A stretch of 64,000 nucleotides of DNA from Ralstonia sp. NFACC01 (GTDB taxonomy: Bacteria; Pseudomonadota; Gammaproteobacteria; Burkholderiales; Burkholderiaceae), in NCBI RefSeq assembly GCF_900115545.1, contig NZ_FOWV01000002.1, forward strand, positions 248,001 through 312,000, given 5' to 3'. Below the pieces are notes generated by a model that saw only the letters and a list, made by a program, of their open reading frames with translations, searched no databases and had not been told where the DNA came from. A program made the position numbers and the translations under genes. This document shows positions 17,775 to 27,002 of this stretch, piece by piece (position 1 is the stretch's first letter; each line of letters starts with the position of its first letter).

Positions 17775-18614
17775 TCATTGGGCTGTCTTGCGCTGGCGCC
17801 ATTTGCGCCGCAGCTTGATGAACAGTGCCACCAATACCGACAGCACGATCCCCCAGGGCAACAGATAGGCCGCCGCTTCAATCACGCTCGCACTGGCGCG
17901 CACCAGTGAGGGCAGGAACTCGCGCAAGGCATTGCCGATGGGCGCCCAAAGGCTGCGCGCTGCCGTCTGCCGCGTGCTCAGGTCGATTGACAGCACCTCG
18001 CGGTTGACGCGGTCCATGAGGTGCGTGTTCTGGCCAGTGGCGGCCTCCAGTTCCGATTGCGTTTCCGCGAGCTTTTCTGCGATCAGGATCAGGTCTTCCA
18101 CCTTGGTCGCCTTGCGCTGCAGGTCGAGCAGGCTTGCACGGTAATTCTTCAGCATCTCCAGGCGCTTGCCGACTTCGGCAATCGGCTGGCCGAGGTCGTC
18201 CACGTGGGTGCCCTGGCTGACAACGCCACCGCTATCGGTCAGGCGTTTGCGCATGGCTCGGACCCCCTCGGGGCTGGCGCGCAGGTTCAGATGGGCGGTG
18301 CCGCCGCGCTGGTCGCGTTCGAGCTGGATGATGGCGTCCATGACCGTGCAGTGCCATGTGGCCTCATTCACGCAGGTGTCCTGCAGCTCGCGGTACAGGC
18401 GCGCGAGCTGCGGGGTGTCGACTTCCAAAGAGACGCGGTGCTCGTAGGCGAGAAAGCGCTGCTCGGCGCGATCGGCCATCTTGGCGCTTTCGGCGGGCGC
18501 CGGCGCGGCAGCCGTCATCGCGGGCGATAGGCCGCCGCTGGGGCCGGATTCTTCTTTCTTGCTGCAAGCGCTCAGGGACAGCGCGATCAGGAGCAGGCCG
18601 AGGAGTCGAGTCAT
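17775..18614 (-). CDS. DUF4349-type lipoprotein with C-terminal membrane anchor
   Basis: This 279-residue envelope protein begins MTRLLGLLLIALSLSACSKKEE, with a lipobox LSAC at residues 14-17. The exported part has an extended helical, probably coiled-coil stretch (LLDLQRKATKVEDLILIAEKLAETQSELEAATGQ). It ends with a hydrophobic segment, YLLPWGIVLSVLVALFIKL, and a basic tail. This order (lipobox, coiled coil, final transmembrane helix) matches DUF4349 proteins. The function is unknown. It lies tail-to-tail with the HPPD-like gene (16 bases apart). A terminator-like hairpin lies upstream at 18713-18753, separating it from the permease gene. Confidence 0.83.
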   Translation of the reverse strand: MTRLLGLLLIALSLSACSKKEESGPSGGLSPAMTAAAPAPAESAKMADRAEQRFLAYEHRVSLEVDTPQLARLYRELQDTCVNEATWHCTVMDAIIQLERDQRGGTAHLNLRASPEGVRAMRKRLTDSGGVVSQGTHVDDLGQPIAEVGKRLEMLKNYRASLLDLQRKATKVEDLILIAEKLAETQSELEAATGQNTHLMDRVNREVLSIDLSTRQTAARSLWAPIGNALREFLPSLVRASASVIEAAAYLLPWGIVLSVLVALFIKLRRKWRQRKTAQ

Positions 18615-18712
18615 GGGCAAATGAAATGGCGTTGGGTTGTACGCAAAGTCCGGTGGGTTGCGGCGCAGTCTAGCGCACACAGCTGAGCAGATCCCGGCAG
18701 CGCGCAGGCAAG

Positions 18713-18753
18713 AAAAAACGCCCGCCGGCAGAACCGGTCGGGCGTTTTTTTTT
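18713..18753. terminator. Rho-independent terminator
   Basis: A-rich run, then AACGCCCG pairing with CGGGCGTT around a GC-rich loop, then nine T residues. Because the A run mirrors the T run it could act in both directions. It lies 17 bases after the APC permease stop, on the minus strand, and upstream of the DUF4349 gene, so its main job is to end the permease transcript. Confidence 0.85.
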
Positions 18754-18769
18754 GCGAACAACAGCGGTG

Positions 18770-20416
18770 TCAGGCGCGTTGCGGCACGGCGCGCGGCGCA
18801 CGCTTGGTGTCGTGCGCTGGCACGTCGTCATGTACGTGTTCGACCTCATCCAGATAGCGCGTGTGCCAGCCGCTGGCCACGCCCCAGTGGTAGAAGAACA
18901 GCGAGAGCACCGCCACGATGCCCATGTCCCAGCCGTAGGGGATGTAGCCGTGGCCGCCAAACTCCGTGCTGCCGCAGTACGACAGCGCAGCGATGGTCGG
19001 CAGGTAGGCGATCATCCACCACGCGCCCTTGAGTTCCGTCTTGAAGTCGGGCCAGCCGGCCTTAGCCTGGTAGTAGAAGTACACGGGCAGAGCCACCAGC
19101 ATCAGCACGATGATCTCGCCCGTCAGCGGCCACTTGGCCCAATACAGGATGAGCGACGCGCACACAAACGCGAACGGCGCGATGAGCGAGAGCCCCGGCA
19201 GACGCAGCGGGCGATGCAGTTGCGGCGACGTGCGGCGCAGCGACATCACGCTGATCGGGCCAGTCAGGTACGAGATGACGGTGGCCACCGAGATGACGGC
19301 AGCCAGCGCGCCCCAGCCACGGAAGAAGAACAGGAAGATGAACGACACCGCCAGGTTGAACCACATGGCCGGGCGCGACACGCCAAACAGCGGGTGCACG
19401 CGACCGAAGATGGCCGGCATGGTGTTGTTGCGCTCCATCGCGTAGATCATGCGCGTGGTGGTGGCCATGTACGTGCTGCCGGTGCCCGACGGGCTCACGA
19501 ACGCATCGATGTACAAGACGATGGCCAACCAGTTCAGGTTCAGCGCGATCGCCAACTGGGCGAACGGCGAGTGGTAGTCGATGCCGTGCCAGCCATTGAC
19601 GAGCGACTCAGGCGGCACCGCACCCAGGAAGGCCACCTGCAGCGCCACGTAGATCACCGCAGCCAGCAGGATCGAACCAATCACCGCGATAGGCACGTTG
19701 CGGCCTGGGTTGCGTGCCTCGCCCGCCAGGTTGATCGGGCTCTGGAAGCCGTTGAATGCAAACACGATGCCGCTGGTGGCAATGGCGGTCAGCACTGCAG
19801 ACCAGCCGTACGGGGCAAAGCCCTGTCCTGCCACATTCGCGGCCGAGCTGCCACCAAAGTTGCCCGGGTGGAAGCCCGCTGCAACCAGCGCCACCGCCGT
19901 TGCGGCCGGAATGATGAACTTGAAGATAGTGATGGCGTTGTTCGCCTTGGCAAACACCTTTACGCCCCAGTAGTTCAGCAGGAAGTACACGACGACGAGC
20001 ACCGCCGACAGGACCAGCCCCGGCGGCGTCAGCTCACCGTGCTGGAACAGCGACTGCGCCCAGGGCCACGGCCAACTGCTCATGTATTGGATGGATGCCT
20101 CAGCCTCGATGGGGATGACGGTGACGATGGCGATCCAGTTGGCCCAGGCCGCCACGAAGCCCACCAGCGACCCGTGCGAGTAGCGCGCATAGCGCACCAT
20201 GCCGCCGGATTCCGGGAACATCGCGCCCAGTTCGGAATACGTCAGGGCAATGGCCAGGATGACGACGGCGCCGATGATCCAGGTGAAGATGGCAGCGGGG
20301 CCCGCCACCTTTGCAGCGTGGCCGGCGCCGAACAGCCAGCCGGAGCCGATGATCGAGCCCAGCCCGGTCAGCATCAATGCCCAGGCGCCGAGATTGCGTT
20401 GTACGTTTTTTTCCAA
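18770..20416 (-). CDS. APC-superfamily amino-acid permease
   Basis: This inner-membrane permease of about 548 residues belongs to the amino acid-polyamine-organocation superfamily, with about 12 spans. The first helix carries the substrate-site motif GLGSIIGSGWLFG. TYSELGAMFPESGG and the FAFNGFQSPINLAGEARNPGR segment in helix 6 support the APC assignment. The start is probably the TTG encoding (M)EKNVQRNLGAW, because GGAG lies 7 bases upstream. An ATG 14 codons further upstream has no ribosome-binding motif. The C-terminal tail is His/Asp-rich (DEVEHVHDDVPAHD). The exact amino acid cannot be inferred. Confidence 0.88.
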   Translation of the reverse strand: MEKNVQRNLGAWALMLTGLGSIIGSGWLFGAGHAAKVAGPAAIFTWIIGAVVILAIALTYSELGAMFPESGGMVRYARYSHGSLVGFVAAWANWIAIVTVIPIEAEASIQYMSSWPWPWAQSLFQHGELTPPGLVLSAVLVVVYFLLNYWGVKVFAKANNAITIFKFIIPAATAVALVAAGFHPGNFGGSSAANVAGQGFAPYGWSAVLTAIATSGIVFAFNGFQSPINLAGEARNPGRNVPIAVIGSILLAAVIYVALQVAFLGAVPPESLVNGWHGIDYHSPFAQLAIALNLNWLAIVLYIDAFVSPSGTGSTYMATTTRMIYAMERNNTMPAIFGRVHPLFGVSRPAMWFNLAVSFIFLFFFRGWGALAAVISVATVISYLTGPISVMSLRRTSPQLHRPLRLPGLSLIAPFAFVCASLILYWAKWPLTGEIIVLMLVALPVYFYYQAKAGWPDFKTELKGAWWMIAYLPTIAALSYCGSTEFGGHGYIPYGWDMGIVAVLSLFFYHWGVASGWHTRYLDEVEHVHDDVPAHDTKRAPRAVPQRA

Positions 20417-20778
20417 GAGGAGTCTCCGCCCCGGCGAGTCGGAAGTTCGACAGGGCATCGCGGTTGCTTACCAGTCCGCTTAGTTCTACCGAGGCGACGC
20501 TGTTTGGGCGTCGCCCGCCGTCCCATGTGGTGGGTGTCACCAGCCTAGGACATGCGTGTGCCGGATGATGCGTAGCATCAACCGCACCCGTCCGGCCGCG
20601 ATGAAAGGCAAAACACGGTGTCTGCCTTCCGGGGGGGATTCGCGTATAGTCGTCGGCGACGTTGTGCGGGGTGCCGCACTTGCCGCCCGATTCCGGAGCC
20701 CGCAATGGGGCGCAATGATAGCGAAATCGTGAGCGGTTGCACCGCCTTTTTCATCGTTCCTCGCAGTTTTTTCTCCCC
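20417..20778. other. Intergenic region between divergent permease and MATE genes
   Basis: This 362-base stretch must carry promoters for both the APC permease (minus) and the MATE exporter (plus). A run of seven G at 20631-20637 and a tatagt element near 20645 could mark a plus-strand promoter. No protein-coding potential, palindrome or known riboswitch pattern was recognised. Confidence 0.4.
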
Positions 20779-22134
20779 ATGGAGTCCTCTCTCGCCACTT
20801 CGGTTGCACCTGCGTCACCTGCGCAGTGGCACCGGCGCGTGCTGATGCTGGCATTTCCCATCGTGCTGGCCAACCTGACGCAGCCGATCCTCTCGGCGGT
20901 GGATACCGCCGTGGCTGGGCATCTGCCGGGCCCGGAATACATTGGCGGCGTGGCGCTGGGCGGGGTCTTCTTCAACTTCGTGTTCTGGGGGTTTGGCTTC
21001 CTGCGCATGGGCACCACGGGGCTGGTGTCGCAGGCGCACGGCGCGGGCGACACGCGGGCATTGCGCGCGAGTGTGGTGCGTGCGCTGCTGCTGGCATTTG
21101 CCATTGGGGCGACATTGCTGGTGCTGCAGGTGCCGGCGATCCGCATCACGCTGGCGCTGCTCGGTGCGAGCGAATCCGTCACCCGCATGGCCGAGGTGTA
21201 TTGCCACACGCGCATCTGGTCGGCGCCGTTTGCGCTGGCCAACTACGTGGTGCTCGGCACGCTGCTTGGGCGCCAGCAGGTGCGGCGCGCTTTGCTGCTC
21301 CAGGTTTTCATCAACACCGTGAACATGGTGGCAGTGCTGACCTTGGTGCTGGGAGCCGGCATGGGCGTGGGCGGTATCGGCGCGGCAACGGCGCTGGCTG
21401 ACATTGCCGGATTTGGGCTCGGCATGCTGCTGCTCTGGCTGCAACGGCCCGTGGGCTTGCCGCCGCTCACGCGCGCCGAACTGCTCGCCCGCGACGCCTG
21501 GCGCCGGCTGATGGGCCTGAACACCGACATCTTCCTGCGCACGCTGTGCCTGCTGGCCGCCTTCGGCTGGTTTGCCCACGCGGGCGCGAAGCAGGGCGAT
21601 GTGGTGCTGGCGGCCAACGCACTGCTGCTCAACTTCCTGACCTTCATGGCCTACGGGCTGGACGGTTTCGCGCACGCCGCCGAAGCGCTGGTGGGCGCCG
21701 CCATGGGCGCCCGGGACCGCGCCGCGCTGCGCATGGCGGTTCGCGTGTCAACGTTCTGGTCGGTGCTCGGCGCTGGGCTCTTTGCGGCCGTGTACGCGCT
21801 GGCGGGTGCCGGCATCATCGGCGTGCTGACCGATCAGCCTGCCGTGCGTGAAGCCGCGCGCCACTATCTGGTGTGGGCGGCGCTGCTGCCCGTCGTGTCG
21901 GTATGGGGCTTCCAGTTTGACGGCGTGTTCATCGGCGCGACGCGCACACGTGAACTGCTGGTGACGATGGCCGTGGCGGCTGCCGCGTTCTGGGGCTTGT
22001 CTGTCACGCTGCAGCTGCTGTGGGGCAACCACGGGCTGTGGTTGTCGATGCTGGGGTTTATGGCGCTGCGCGGGCTGATGCTCGGGGTGCTGCTGCCGCG
22101 CGTGTGGCGAGCGCCTCAACTGCAGGCAGCCTAG
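20779..22134 (+). CDS. MATE-family multidrug efflux protein (DinF-like)
   Basis: This 451-residue exporter has 12 predicted membrane spans in two homologous halves. Motifs include FPIVLANLTQPILSAVDTAVAGHL in helix 1, GFLRMGTTGLVSQAHGAGD in the first loop and FMAYGLDGFAHAAEALVGAAMG in helix 7, all typical of DinF-branch MATE proteins, which export cationic or bile-type compounds using H+ or Na+. The ATG at the start of MESSLATSVAP is chosen although no good ribosome-binding motif precedes it; a TTG 42 bases upstream is an alternative. It ends 20 bases from the convergent XRE-cupin gene. Confidence 0.9.
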   Translation: MESSLATSVAPASPAQWHRRVLMLAFPIVLANLTQPILSAVDTAVAGHLPGPEYIGGVALGGVFFNFVFWGFGFLRMGTTGLVSQAHGAGDTRALRASVVRALLLAFAIGATLLVLQVPAIRITLALLGASESVTRMAEVYCHTRIWSAPFALANYVVLGTLLGRQQVRRALLLQVFINTVNMVAVLTLVLGAGMGVGGIGAATALADIAGFGLGMLLLWLQRPVGLPPLTRAELLARDAWRRLMGLNTDIFLRTLCLLAAFGWFAHAGAKQGDVVLAANALLLNFLTFMAYGLDGFAHAAEALVGAAMGARDRAALRMAVRVSTFWSVLGAGLFAAVYALAGAGIIGVLTDQPAVREAARHYLVWAALLPVVSVWGFQFDGVFIGATRTRELLVTMAVAAAAFWGLSVTLQLLWGNHGLWLSMLGFMALRGLMLGVLLPRVWRAPQLQAA

Positions 22135-22154
22135 GCAGCGTCAATCTGCAGCGG

Positions 22155-22751
22155 CTATTGCGCGTATTCCACCACCAGTAACGCCGTCGCCACCGTCTTG
22201 CCGGCGTTTGAGATGGCGTGCTGCACATCCCCCGGATAGCGCGCCGATTCCCCATGCCGCACCTTCTTCTCACTCGGGCCGGATTGAATGGTTACCGTGC
22301 CGCTGAGCACCGAGATGTGCTCCTTCGAGCCCAACTCGTGCGGCTCTGACGCGAGCACGCCGCCGGGCTGGATCGCCAGTTCATACCATTCAAAGCGCGC
22401 CGCCAAGTCCACAGGGCCAAGAATCTTCAATTCGCACTTGCCATCCGGGCTTTTGATGACTGGGATGGAGTGAGCGGGGATGACCGTCACAGCGGGCGCG
22501 GTGTCGGCCGCGCCTTCGGGCGACAGGAAATCGGCCAGCCCCACGCCAAGCGCGGTGGCCAGGCGCCACAGCACCGCGACGGTCGGGTTGGCCAGATTGC
22601 GCTCGACCTGCGAGAGCATGGATTTGGACACGCCTGCGCGCCGCGACAGTTCATCGAGCGACAGCCTGCGGGCCTGGCGCAGCGCTTGCAGCTTGGCACC
22701 AACGGCGGGCGGGCCGTCGGCGAGGACATCGGTGGCGGGGGCTTGTGCCAT
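22155..22751 (-). CDS. XRE-type regulator with cupin sensor domain
   Basis: This 198-residue regulator has an XRE helix-turn-helix at residues about 18-72 ([23 protein letters not shown]) joined to a cupin domain at about 110-195 ([31 protein letters not shown]). Proteins of this build usually sense a small amino-acid-related ligand and control nearby catabolic genes. It is divergent from kbl-tdh across 87 bases that contain overlapping palindromes, making it the probable repressor or activator of threonine catabolism and of itself. The ligand may be threonine or 2-amino-3-ketobutyrate; this is inferred. Confidence 0.9.
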   Translation of the reverse strand: MAQAPATDVLADGPPAVGAKLQALRQARRLSLDELSRRAGVSKSMLSQVERNLANPTVAVLWRLATALGVGLADFLSPEGAADTAPAVTVIPAHSIPVIKSPDGKCELKILGPVDLAARFEWYELAIQPGGVLASEPHELGSKEHISVLSGTVTIQSGPSEKKVRHGESARYPGDVQHAISNAGKTVATALLVVEYAQ

Positions 22752-22781
22752 CGGTTGGTATCTTGTAAATTGAACGAATTA

Positions 22782-22805
22782 TTCGATATATCGAACATGT
22801 TCGAT
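22782..22805. promoter_or_regulatory. Overlapping palindromic operator between the XRE-cupin gene and kbl
   Basis: Two overlapping perfect palindromes lie here: TTCGATATATCGAA at 22782-22795 and ATCGAACATGTTCGAT at 22790-22805. A further TCGATTTATCGA half-pair adjoins at 22802-22813. All share the half-site TTCGA or TCGAA. The region is much more AT-rich than its surroundings and sits midway between divergent starts. It is the probable binding site of the XRE-cupin protein. Confidence 0.75.
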
Positions 22806-22838
22806 TTATCGATCAACGCAGTCTACAGGAGCAGCACC

Positions 22839-24056
22839 ATGGGGACAACGCAAGCCAATGCTTCCACCGACGCCTTCTACGCGCACATCCGGCGCGAATT
22901 GGAGGCGATCGAGGAAGCCGGTCTCTACAAGACCGAGCGCATCATCACCTCGCCGCAGGGCGCTGTGATCCGCACGGCTGACGGCAAGGAGGTCATCAAC
23001 CTCTGCGCCAACAACTACCTCGGCTTGTCGTCGCACCCGGAGGTGCTGAAGGCCGCGCACGAGGCGCTCGACACGCACGGCTTTGGCCTCAGCTCGGTGC
23101 GCTTCATTTGCGGCACGCAGGATCTGCACAAGACGCTGGAAGCGCGGCTGGCGAAGTTTCTCGGCACGGAAGACACCATCCTCTATGGCTCGGCGTTCGA
23201 TGCCAACGGCGGTTTATTCGAGACGCTGCTGGGCGCGGAAGACGCCGTCATCAGCGACGAACTGAACCACGCATCGATCATCGACGGCATTCGCCTGTGC
23301 AAGGCGCAGCGCTATCGCTACAAGCACAACGATCTCGATGATCTGCGCGCGCAATTGCAGGCCGCCGACGCGGCGGGCGCTCGCTTCAAGCTGGTGTTTA
23401 CCGACGGCGTGTTTTCGATGGACGGCACCATCGCGCGGCTGGATGAGATCCGCGCCATCTGCGACGAATTCGGCGCGCTGCTCGGCATTGACGAATGCCA
23501 TGCCACGGGCTTTCTCGGCAAGCGCGGCCGCGGCTCGCACGAGCACCGCGGCGTGTTCGGCAAGATCGACATCATTACCGGCACGCTGGGCAAGGGGCTG
23601 GGCGGCGCGTCGGGCGGCTTCACGAGCGCGCGCAAGGAAGTGGTGGCACTGCTGCGCCAGCGTTCACGGCCGTATCTGTTTTCGAACACGGTGGCGCCGT
23701 CCATTGTCGGGGCGACCATCAAGGTGCTCGACCTGCTGGAAGCCGACACCGCACTGCGCGACAAGCTGGAAGACAGCGCGCTGTATTTCCGCCGCAAGAT
23801 CGTCGAGCTGGGTTTCGATATCAAGCCGGGCGACCATCCGATCGTGCCGATCATGGTGTACGACGCGCAGAAGGCGCAGGCGCTGTCCAAACGTCTGCTT
23901 GAGCTGGGCGTGTACGTGGTCGGCTTCTTTTATCCGGTGGTGCCCAAGGGACAGGCGCGCATCCGCGTGCAGATCAGCGCCGTGCACGAGCGCGCGCAAC
24001 TCGATGCGGCGCTCAAGGCGTTTGAAACCGCCGGCAAGGAACTGGGGATCATCTGA
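22839..24056 (+). CDS. kbl: 2-amino-3-ketobutyrate coenzyme A ligase (glycine C-acetyltransferase)
   Basis: This 405-residue PLP enzyme cleaves 2-amino-3-oxobutanoate with CoA to glycine and acetyl-CoA in threonine breakdown. It belongs to the alpha-oxoamine synthase family. Visible markers are [30 protein letters not shown], the Asp-containing [13 protein letters not shown] and the PLP-lysine segment [12 protein letters not shown]. The ATG for MGTTQANAS has AGGAG 8 bases upstream; the open frame continues far upstream only because it is antisense to the regulator gene. Length matches the family. The stop codon overlaps the next start by one base, so the two enzymes are translationally coupled. 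Confidence 0.96.
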   Translation: MGTTQANASTDAFYAHIRRELEAIEEAGLYKTERIITSPQGAVIRTADGKEVINLCANNYLGLSSHPEVLKAAHEALDTHGFGLSSVRFICGTQDLHKTLEARLAKFLGTEDTILYGSAFDANGGLFETLLGAEDAVISDELNHASIIDGIRLCKAQRYRYKHNDLDDLRAQLQAADAAGARFKLVFTDGVFSMDGTIARLDEIRAICDEFGALLGIDECHATGFLGKRGRGSHEHRGVFGKIDIITGTLGKGLGGASGGFTSARKEVVALLRQRSRPYLFSNTVAPSIVGATIKVLDLLEADTALRDKLEDSALYFRRKIVELGFDIKPGDHPIVPIMVYDAQKAQALSKRLLELGVYVVGFFYPVVPKGQARIRVQISAVHERAQLDAALKAFETAGKELGII

Positions 24057-25039
24057 TGAGCACGGGTACCAGCGCGAATATTGGAACGGCGCCGCGCATC
24101 CTCATCATCGGCGCCAACGGGCAATTGGGGACGGAGCTGGCCGCCGCGCTGGCCGAGCGCTACGGCACGGGCAACGTCGTGACCAGCGACATGGTGCCCC
24201 GTGGCCGCCACCCGCAGATTCGCCACGAAACGCTGGATGTGACCGATCGCGGCCAGCTGCGCGAGATCATCGAGCGCCACGGCATCACGCAGATCTATCA
24301 CTTGGCGGCGGCGCTGTCGGCTGCAGCAGAGCAATCGCCGACATGGGGCTGGGCGCTCAATATGAATGGCCTGCTGAACGTGCTGGAAGCCGCGCGCAAT
24401 CATCAGCTTGAGCGTATCTTCTGGCCCAGCTCGATTGCCGCGTTCGGGCCCACCACGCCTGCGGACAACACCCCGCAGAGCACGATCATGGAGCCCAAGA
24501 CCGTCTACGGCATTTCCAAGCTGGCGGGCGAGGGCTGGTGCCGCTGGTACTTCGAGCACCACGGCGTGGATGTGCGCAGCCTGCGGTATCCGGGCCTGAT
24601 CTCGTACAAGACCGCACCGGGCGGCGGCACGACCGACTACGCCATCGACATCTTCCATTCGGCCGTGAAGGGTGAGCGCTATACGTGCTTCCTTGATCAC
24701 GACGAGGCGCTCCCCATGATGTATATGCCCGATGCCGTGCGCGCCACCATCGAGTTGATGGAGGCCCCGGCCGAGCGCATCACCGAGCGCGGCAGTTACA
24801 ACCTGGCAGGCGTGAGCTTTACGCCGGAGCAGCTGGCAGCGGAGATCCGCCGGCATCGTCCGTCGTTCGAGGTGGCGTATGCGCCGGACTTCCGCCAGGC
24901 GATTGCGGCCAACTGGCCGAACTCCATCGACGACTCGGTCGCCCGGCGTGACTGGGGCTGGAAGCCCGAATACGGTGTGGCGGAGATGACGACGGACATG
25001 CTGCAGAATCTTGCCCACTTGGCTGCACATCCAGCCTAG
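24056..25039 (+). CDS. L-threonine 3-dehydrogenase, short-chain (SDR/epimerase-like) type
   Basis: This 327-residue NAD-dependent enzyme oxidises L-threonine to 2-amino-3-ketobutyrate, the substrate of Kbl. It is of the extended SDR type found in Cupriavidus and in animals, not the zinc-containing Tdh of E. coli. The Rossmann motif is ILIIGANGQLGTEL, and the catalytic pair is YGISKLAGE (Tyr and Lys) with SSIAAFG as the Ser region. YPGLISYKTAPGGGTTDYA is typical for this dehydrogenase group. Its one-base overlap with kbl and the regulator upstream support the assignment. A generic sugar epimerase is the alternative, but context argues against it. Confidence 0.9.
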   Translation: MSTGTSANIGTAPRILIIGANGQLGTELAAALAERYGTGNVVTSDMVPRGRHPQIRHETLDVTDRGQLREIIERHGITQIYHLAAALSAAAEQSPTWGWALNMNGLLNVLEAARNHQLERIFWPSSIAAFGPTTPADNTPQSTIMEPKTVYGISKLAGEGWCRWYFEHHGVDVRSLRYPGLISYKTAPGGGTTDYAIDIFHSAVKGERYTCFLDHDEALPMMYMPDAVRATIELMEAPAERITERGSYNLAGVSFTPEQLAAEIRRHRPSFEVAYAPDFRQAIAANWPNSIDDSVARRDWGWKPEYGVAEMTTDMLQNLAHLAAHPA

Positions 25040-25121
25040 GCAGCTTCAGTTAGGGGAATTGCGGGCATTGCAGGGCGCTGTTTTGTGTTTCGCTTCGATC
25101 GGTTGTGTTCAACAATGCAGC

Positions 25122-25394
25122 ATGGCCATCACATCTCGTCCCTGCCGCATGTCTTCTTCGACGCCTGATCCTGCGCCGCGCCATCGCGACGATCCGCCGC
25201 CAGCCAAGCGCACATGGTGGGTGCCGGTGCTGCGCATGTCGGTAGCGGCGGGCGCGGTGGCGGTCATTCCTCACACGTCCATCCAACTGCCGTTTGCCGA
25301 CGGCGCCTGGATGCTGCATGCGGCTGCGGGGCTGATCTTCATGGTGGGCGCCATCGACAGCCTGTTCCTTTTTGCCATGCGCCATAGGCACTGA
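25122..25394 (+). CDS. Possible small membrane protein
   Basis: A possible protein of 90 residues with a proline-rich N terminus and two hydrophobic stretches, VPVLRMSVAAGAVAVIP and MLHAAAGLIFMVGAIDSLFLF, ending in basic RHRH. An inner start at 25149 (MSSSTPDPA) is equally plausible. No ribosome-binding motif is convincing for either. Directly after its stop the same frame stays open to 25472 and encodes a tail containing YPLLGMPAMWRL that also looks protein-like, so the gene could be truncated by the stop. No family recognised. Confidence 0.4.
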   Translation: MAITSRPCRMSSSTPDPAPRHRDDPPPAKRTWWVPVLRMSVAAGAVAVIPHTSIQLPFADGAWMLHAAAGLIFMVGAIDSLFLFAMRHRH

Positions 25395-25472
25395 AGGGGC
25401 GCATCGGTCATCTACCCGCTGCTGGGCATGCCGGCAATGTGGCGCCTGCAGCGCCCGCTCGGTAAGTTTTAA

Positions 25473-25980
25473 AACAGGTTGTAAAAACGTTCAGTGGACA
25501 ACCGATGGCATGATCGGGTCTGTCACCACACACCGCGAATTCGTAACTAAATCGTTACAGAAATAGAGTGGATTTGCGGCATCGCACCAATCGAGGCCGC
25601 TGCCCGCTGATCCTTTGCCACTGCGGGTTTCGCCCGCCTTCTGCACGACGTCATTTGTGCCGCAAGTGTAAGCAGATGTTGCGCTGCACGGAGGTGGCCC
25701 GATGCTTGCTCTATGTCGTGCGGTCACTCTGGATGTGCAAGGCAGTTCCGCCACATCCAGAACATGTTTTTCCAATAAGCGAATCCGGAACCGGCTTGAT
25801 CCTTACGGTCCACGGTCCCCACGGCATTCGCACTTCGCTTCTCCAGAACCGGCACTCCGCCGGCGGCAGGGCGCTTCTCTCGGACGGTCCCGGGGTTTCG
25901 ACGGTCACATGCGTGCTCGCCCGCAGCGGCTGGCCTGCGCGCGCCTGACCGGAATCGCTTCACAAGAAAACGAGGAAACC
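25473..25980. other. Intergenic region upstream of the LuxR-pga operon
   Basis: About 508 bases with lower GC at its left end (25460-25565), including a run reading AAGTTTTAAAACAG and a short inverted pair GTAACTAAATCGTTAC near 25543-25558. These are reasonable promoter and operator candidates for the regulator-pgaABCD transcript. Open frames inside it look non-coding. A GAGGAAA ribosome-binding motif precedes the regulator start at 25981. No terminator or known small RNA was recognised. Confidence 0.4.
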
Positions 25981-26982
25981 ATGAAAGCAGTCCTGCTGGA
26001 GAATCATCCGTTGCTACGAGCCGGACTTGCGCAGTTGCTCGCGCATCCCACCCTCGGCCTGGAGGTCGTCGCCCCGGCATTGCCTGCGGGCATTCCTGGC
26101 GAACTGCACGCGTTCGATGAGCGAGCCGATCTGCTCGTCATCGGCATGGACGAGGCCGAGGGCCCGATCAACGCCGGTGAATTCGCTGCCCAATTGCGCG
26201 AGGCTATCGACGCCAGCGAGGCCAGCCGTGTGGTGCTGCTGGCCGCCAGCCTGTCTGCCGAAGAAGCGCACGTCGCCATGACGTGCGGGGTGGACGCCTA
26301 CTGCGCCAAGTCGCAATCGCCGGAAGTCTTGCTCGCCACGCTGCGGCTGGTACTCGCCGGCGGCCAGTCGTATCCGGCGCTGATGCCGCGTGCGGCCAAT
26401 GCCGCCATGCCGATGCTCTCGCTGGATGCATCGGAAGCGGCGCAGCGGCTGAATGTTTCGCTGCGACAGTACGAAGTGCTGGTGCTGCTGTCACGAGGTC
26501 ACTCCGTCAAGGGTGTCGGCCGCTTGCTGGGCATTTCGGAAGCCACCGTCAAGACGCACGCGTGCACGCTGTATCGACGCCTGAACGTGCGCAACAAGAG
26601 CGAAGCGGTGTATGCCGCCATGCGCCTGGGGATTCCACTGGAACTGCAAGGCGGGGCTGCCGCCACGATCAGCGCTGCATCTGCGCAGACATCGGTCCAG
26701 GTGTCTGGCGATGCGCAACACGCAGACGTGTTCGTGCAAACCGCTGCACGCACACCGACTCCGCTCCAGGCCACTGCACCGGCCCGAGACGCGGTGATGG
26801 CGTCTTCATCCCCCCAGCCGGGGGCGTCCGAGCGGACCGCGGCATCGGTGACCGCATCGGGCGCTGAACTGGGCGCCGAGTCTCGCTGGGCTGCCATGAC
26901 GCGTGCCTTCGGTGGCGTGACGCCTGCCAAGCCAATGCGCGCCCCGGTGCGCGCCGCTAACGGTACGGCCCGCCTCGGCTGA
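25981..26982 (+). CDS. LuxR/NarL-type response regulator heading the pga operon
   Basis: This 333-residue protein has an N-terminal receiver-like domain (1-120) and a LuxR helix-turn-helix at about 150-212 (LSRGHSVKGVGRLLGISEATVKTH). The acceptor Asp57 is in LLVIGMDEAE and a conserved Lys is in DAYCAKSQ, but the acidic pair near residue 7 reads Glu-Asn, so phosphorylation may be weak or absent. After the HTH comes an Ala/Thr/Ser-rich tail of about 115 residues, not usual in the family. The gene ends 20 bases before pgaA, so it is probably co-transcribed and may control exopolysaccharide production. No sensor kinase is adjacent. Confidence 0.87.
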   Translation: MKAVLLENHPLLRAGLAQLLAHPTLGLEVVAPALPAGIPGELHAFDERADLLVIGMDEAEGPINAGEFAAQLREAIDASEASRVVLLAASLSAEEAHVAMTCGVDAYCAKSQSPEVLLATLRLVLAGGQSYPALMPRAANAAMPMLSLDASEAAQRLNVSLRQYEVLVLLSRGHSVKGVGRLLGISEATVKTHACTLYRRLNVRNKSEAVYAAMRLGIPLELQGGAAATISAASAQTSVQVSGDAQHADVFVQTAARTPTPLQATAPARDAVMASSSPQPGASERTAASVTASGAELGAESRWAAMTRAFGGVTPAKPMRAPVRAANGTARLG

Positions 26983-27002
26983 CTCAGCCCGGTCCGCCCT
27001 TC

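Noticed and set aside
22470-22838. N-terminal extension of the kbl frame
   Set aside because: The frame is open only because it is antisense to the XRE-cupin gene; the ATG at 22839 has a good ribosome-binding motif and gives the normal length.
25568-25948. Open frame of 126 codons before the LuxR-pga operon
   Set aside because: No ribosome-binding site, Cys/Arg/Pro-rich sequence without pattern; more likely leader DNA.
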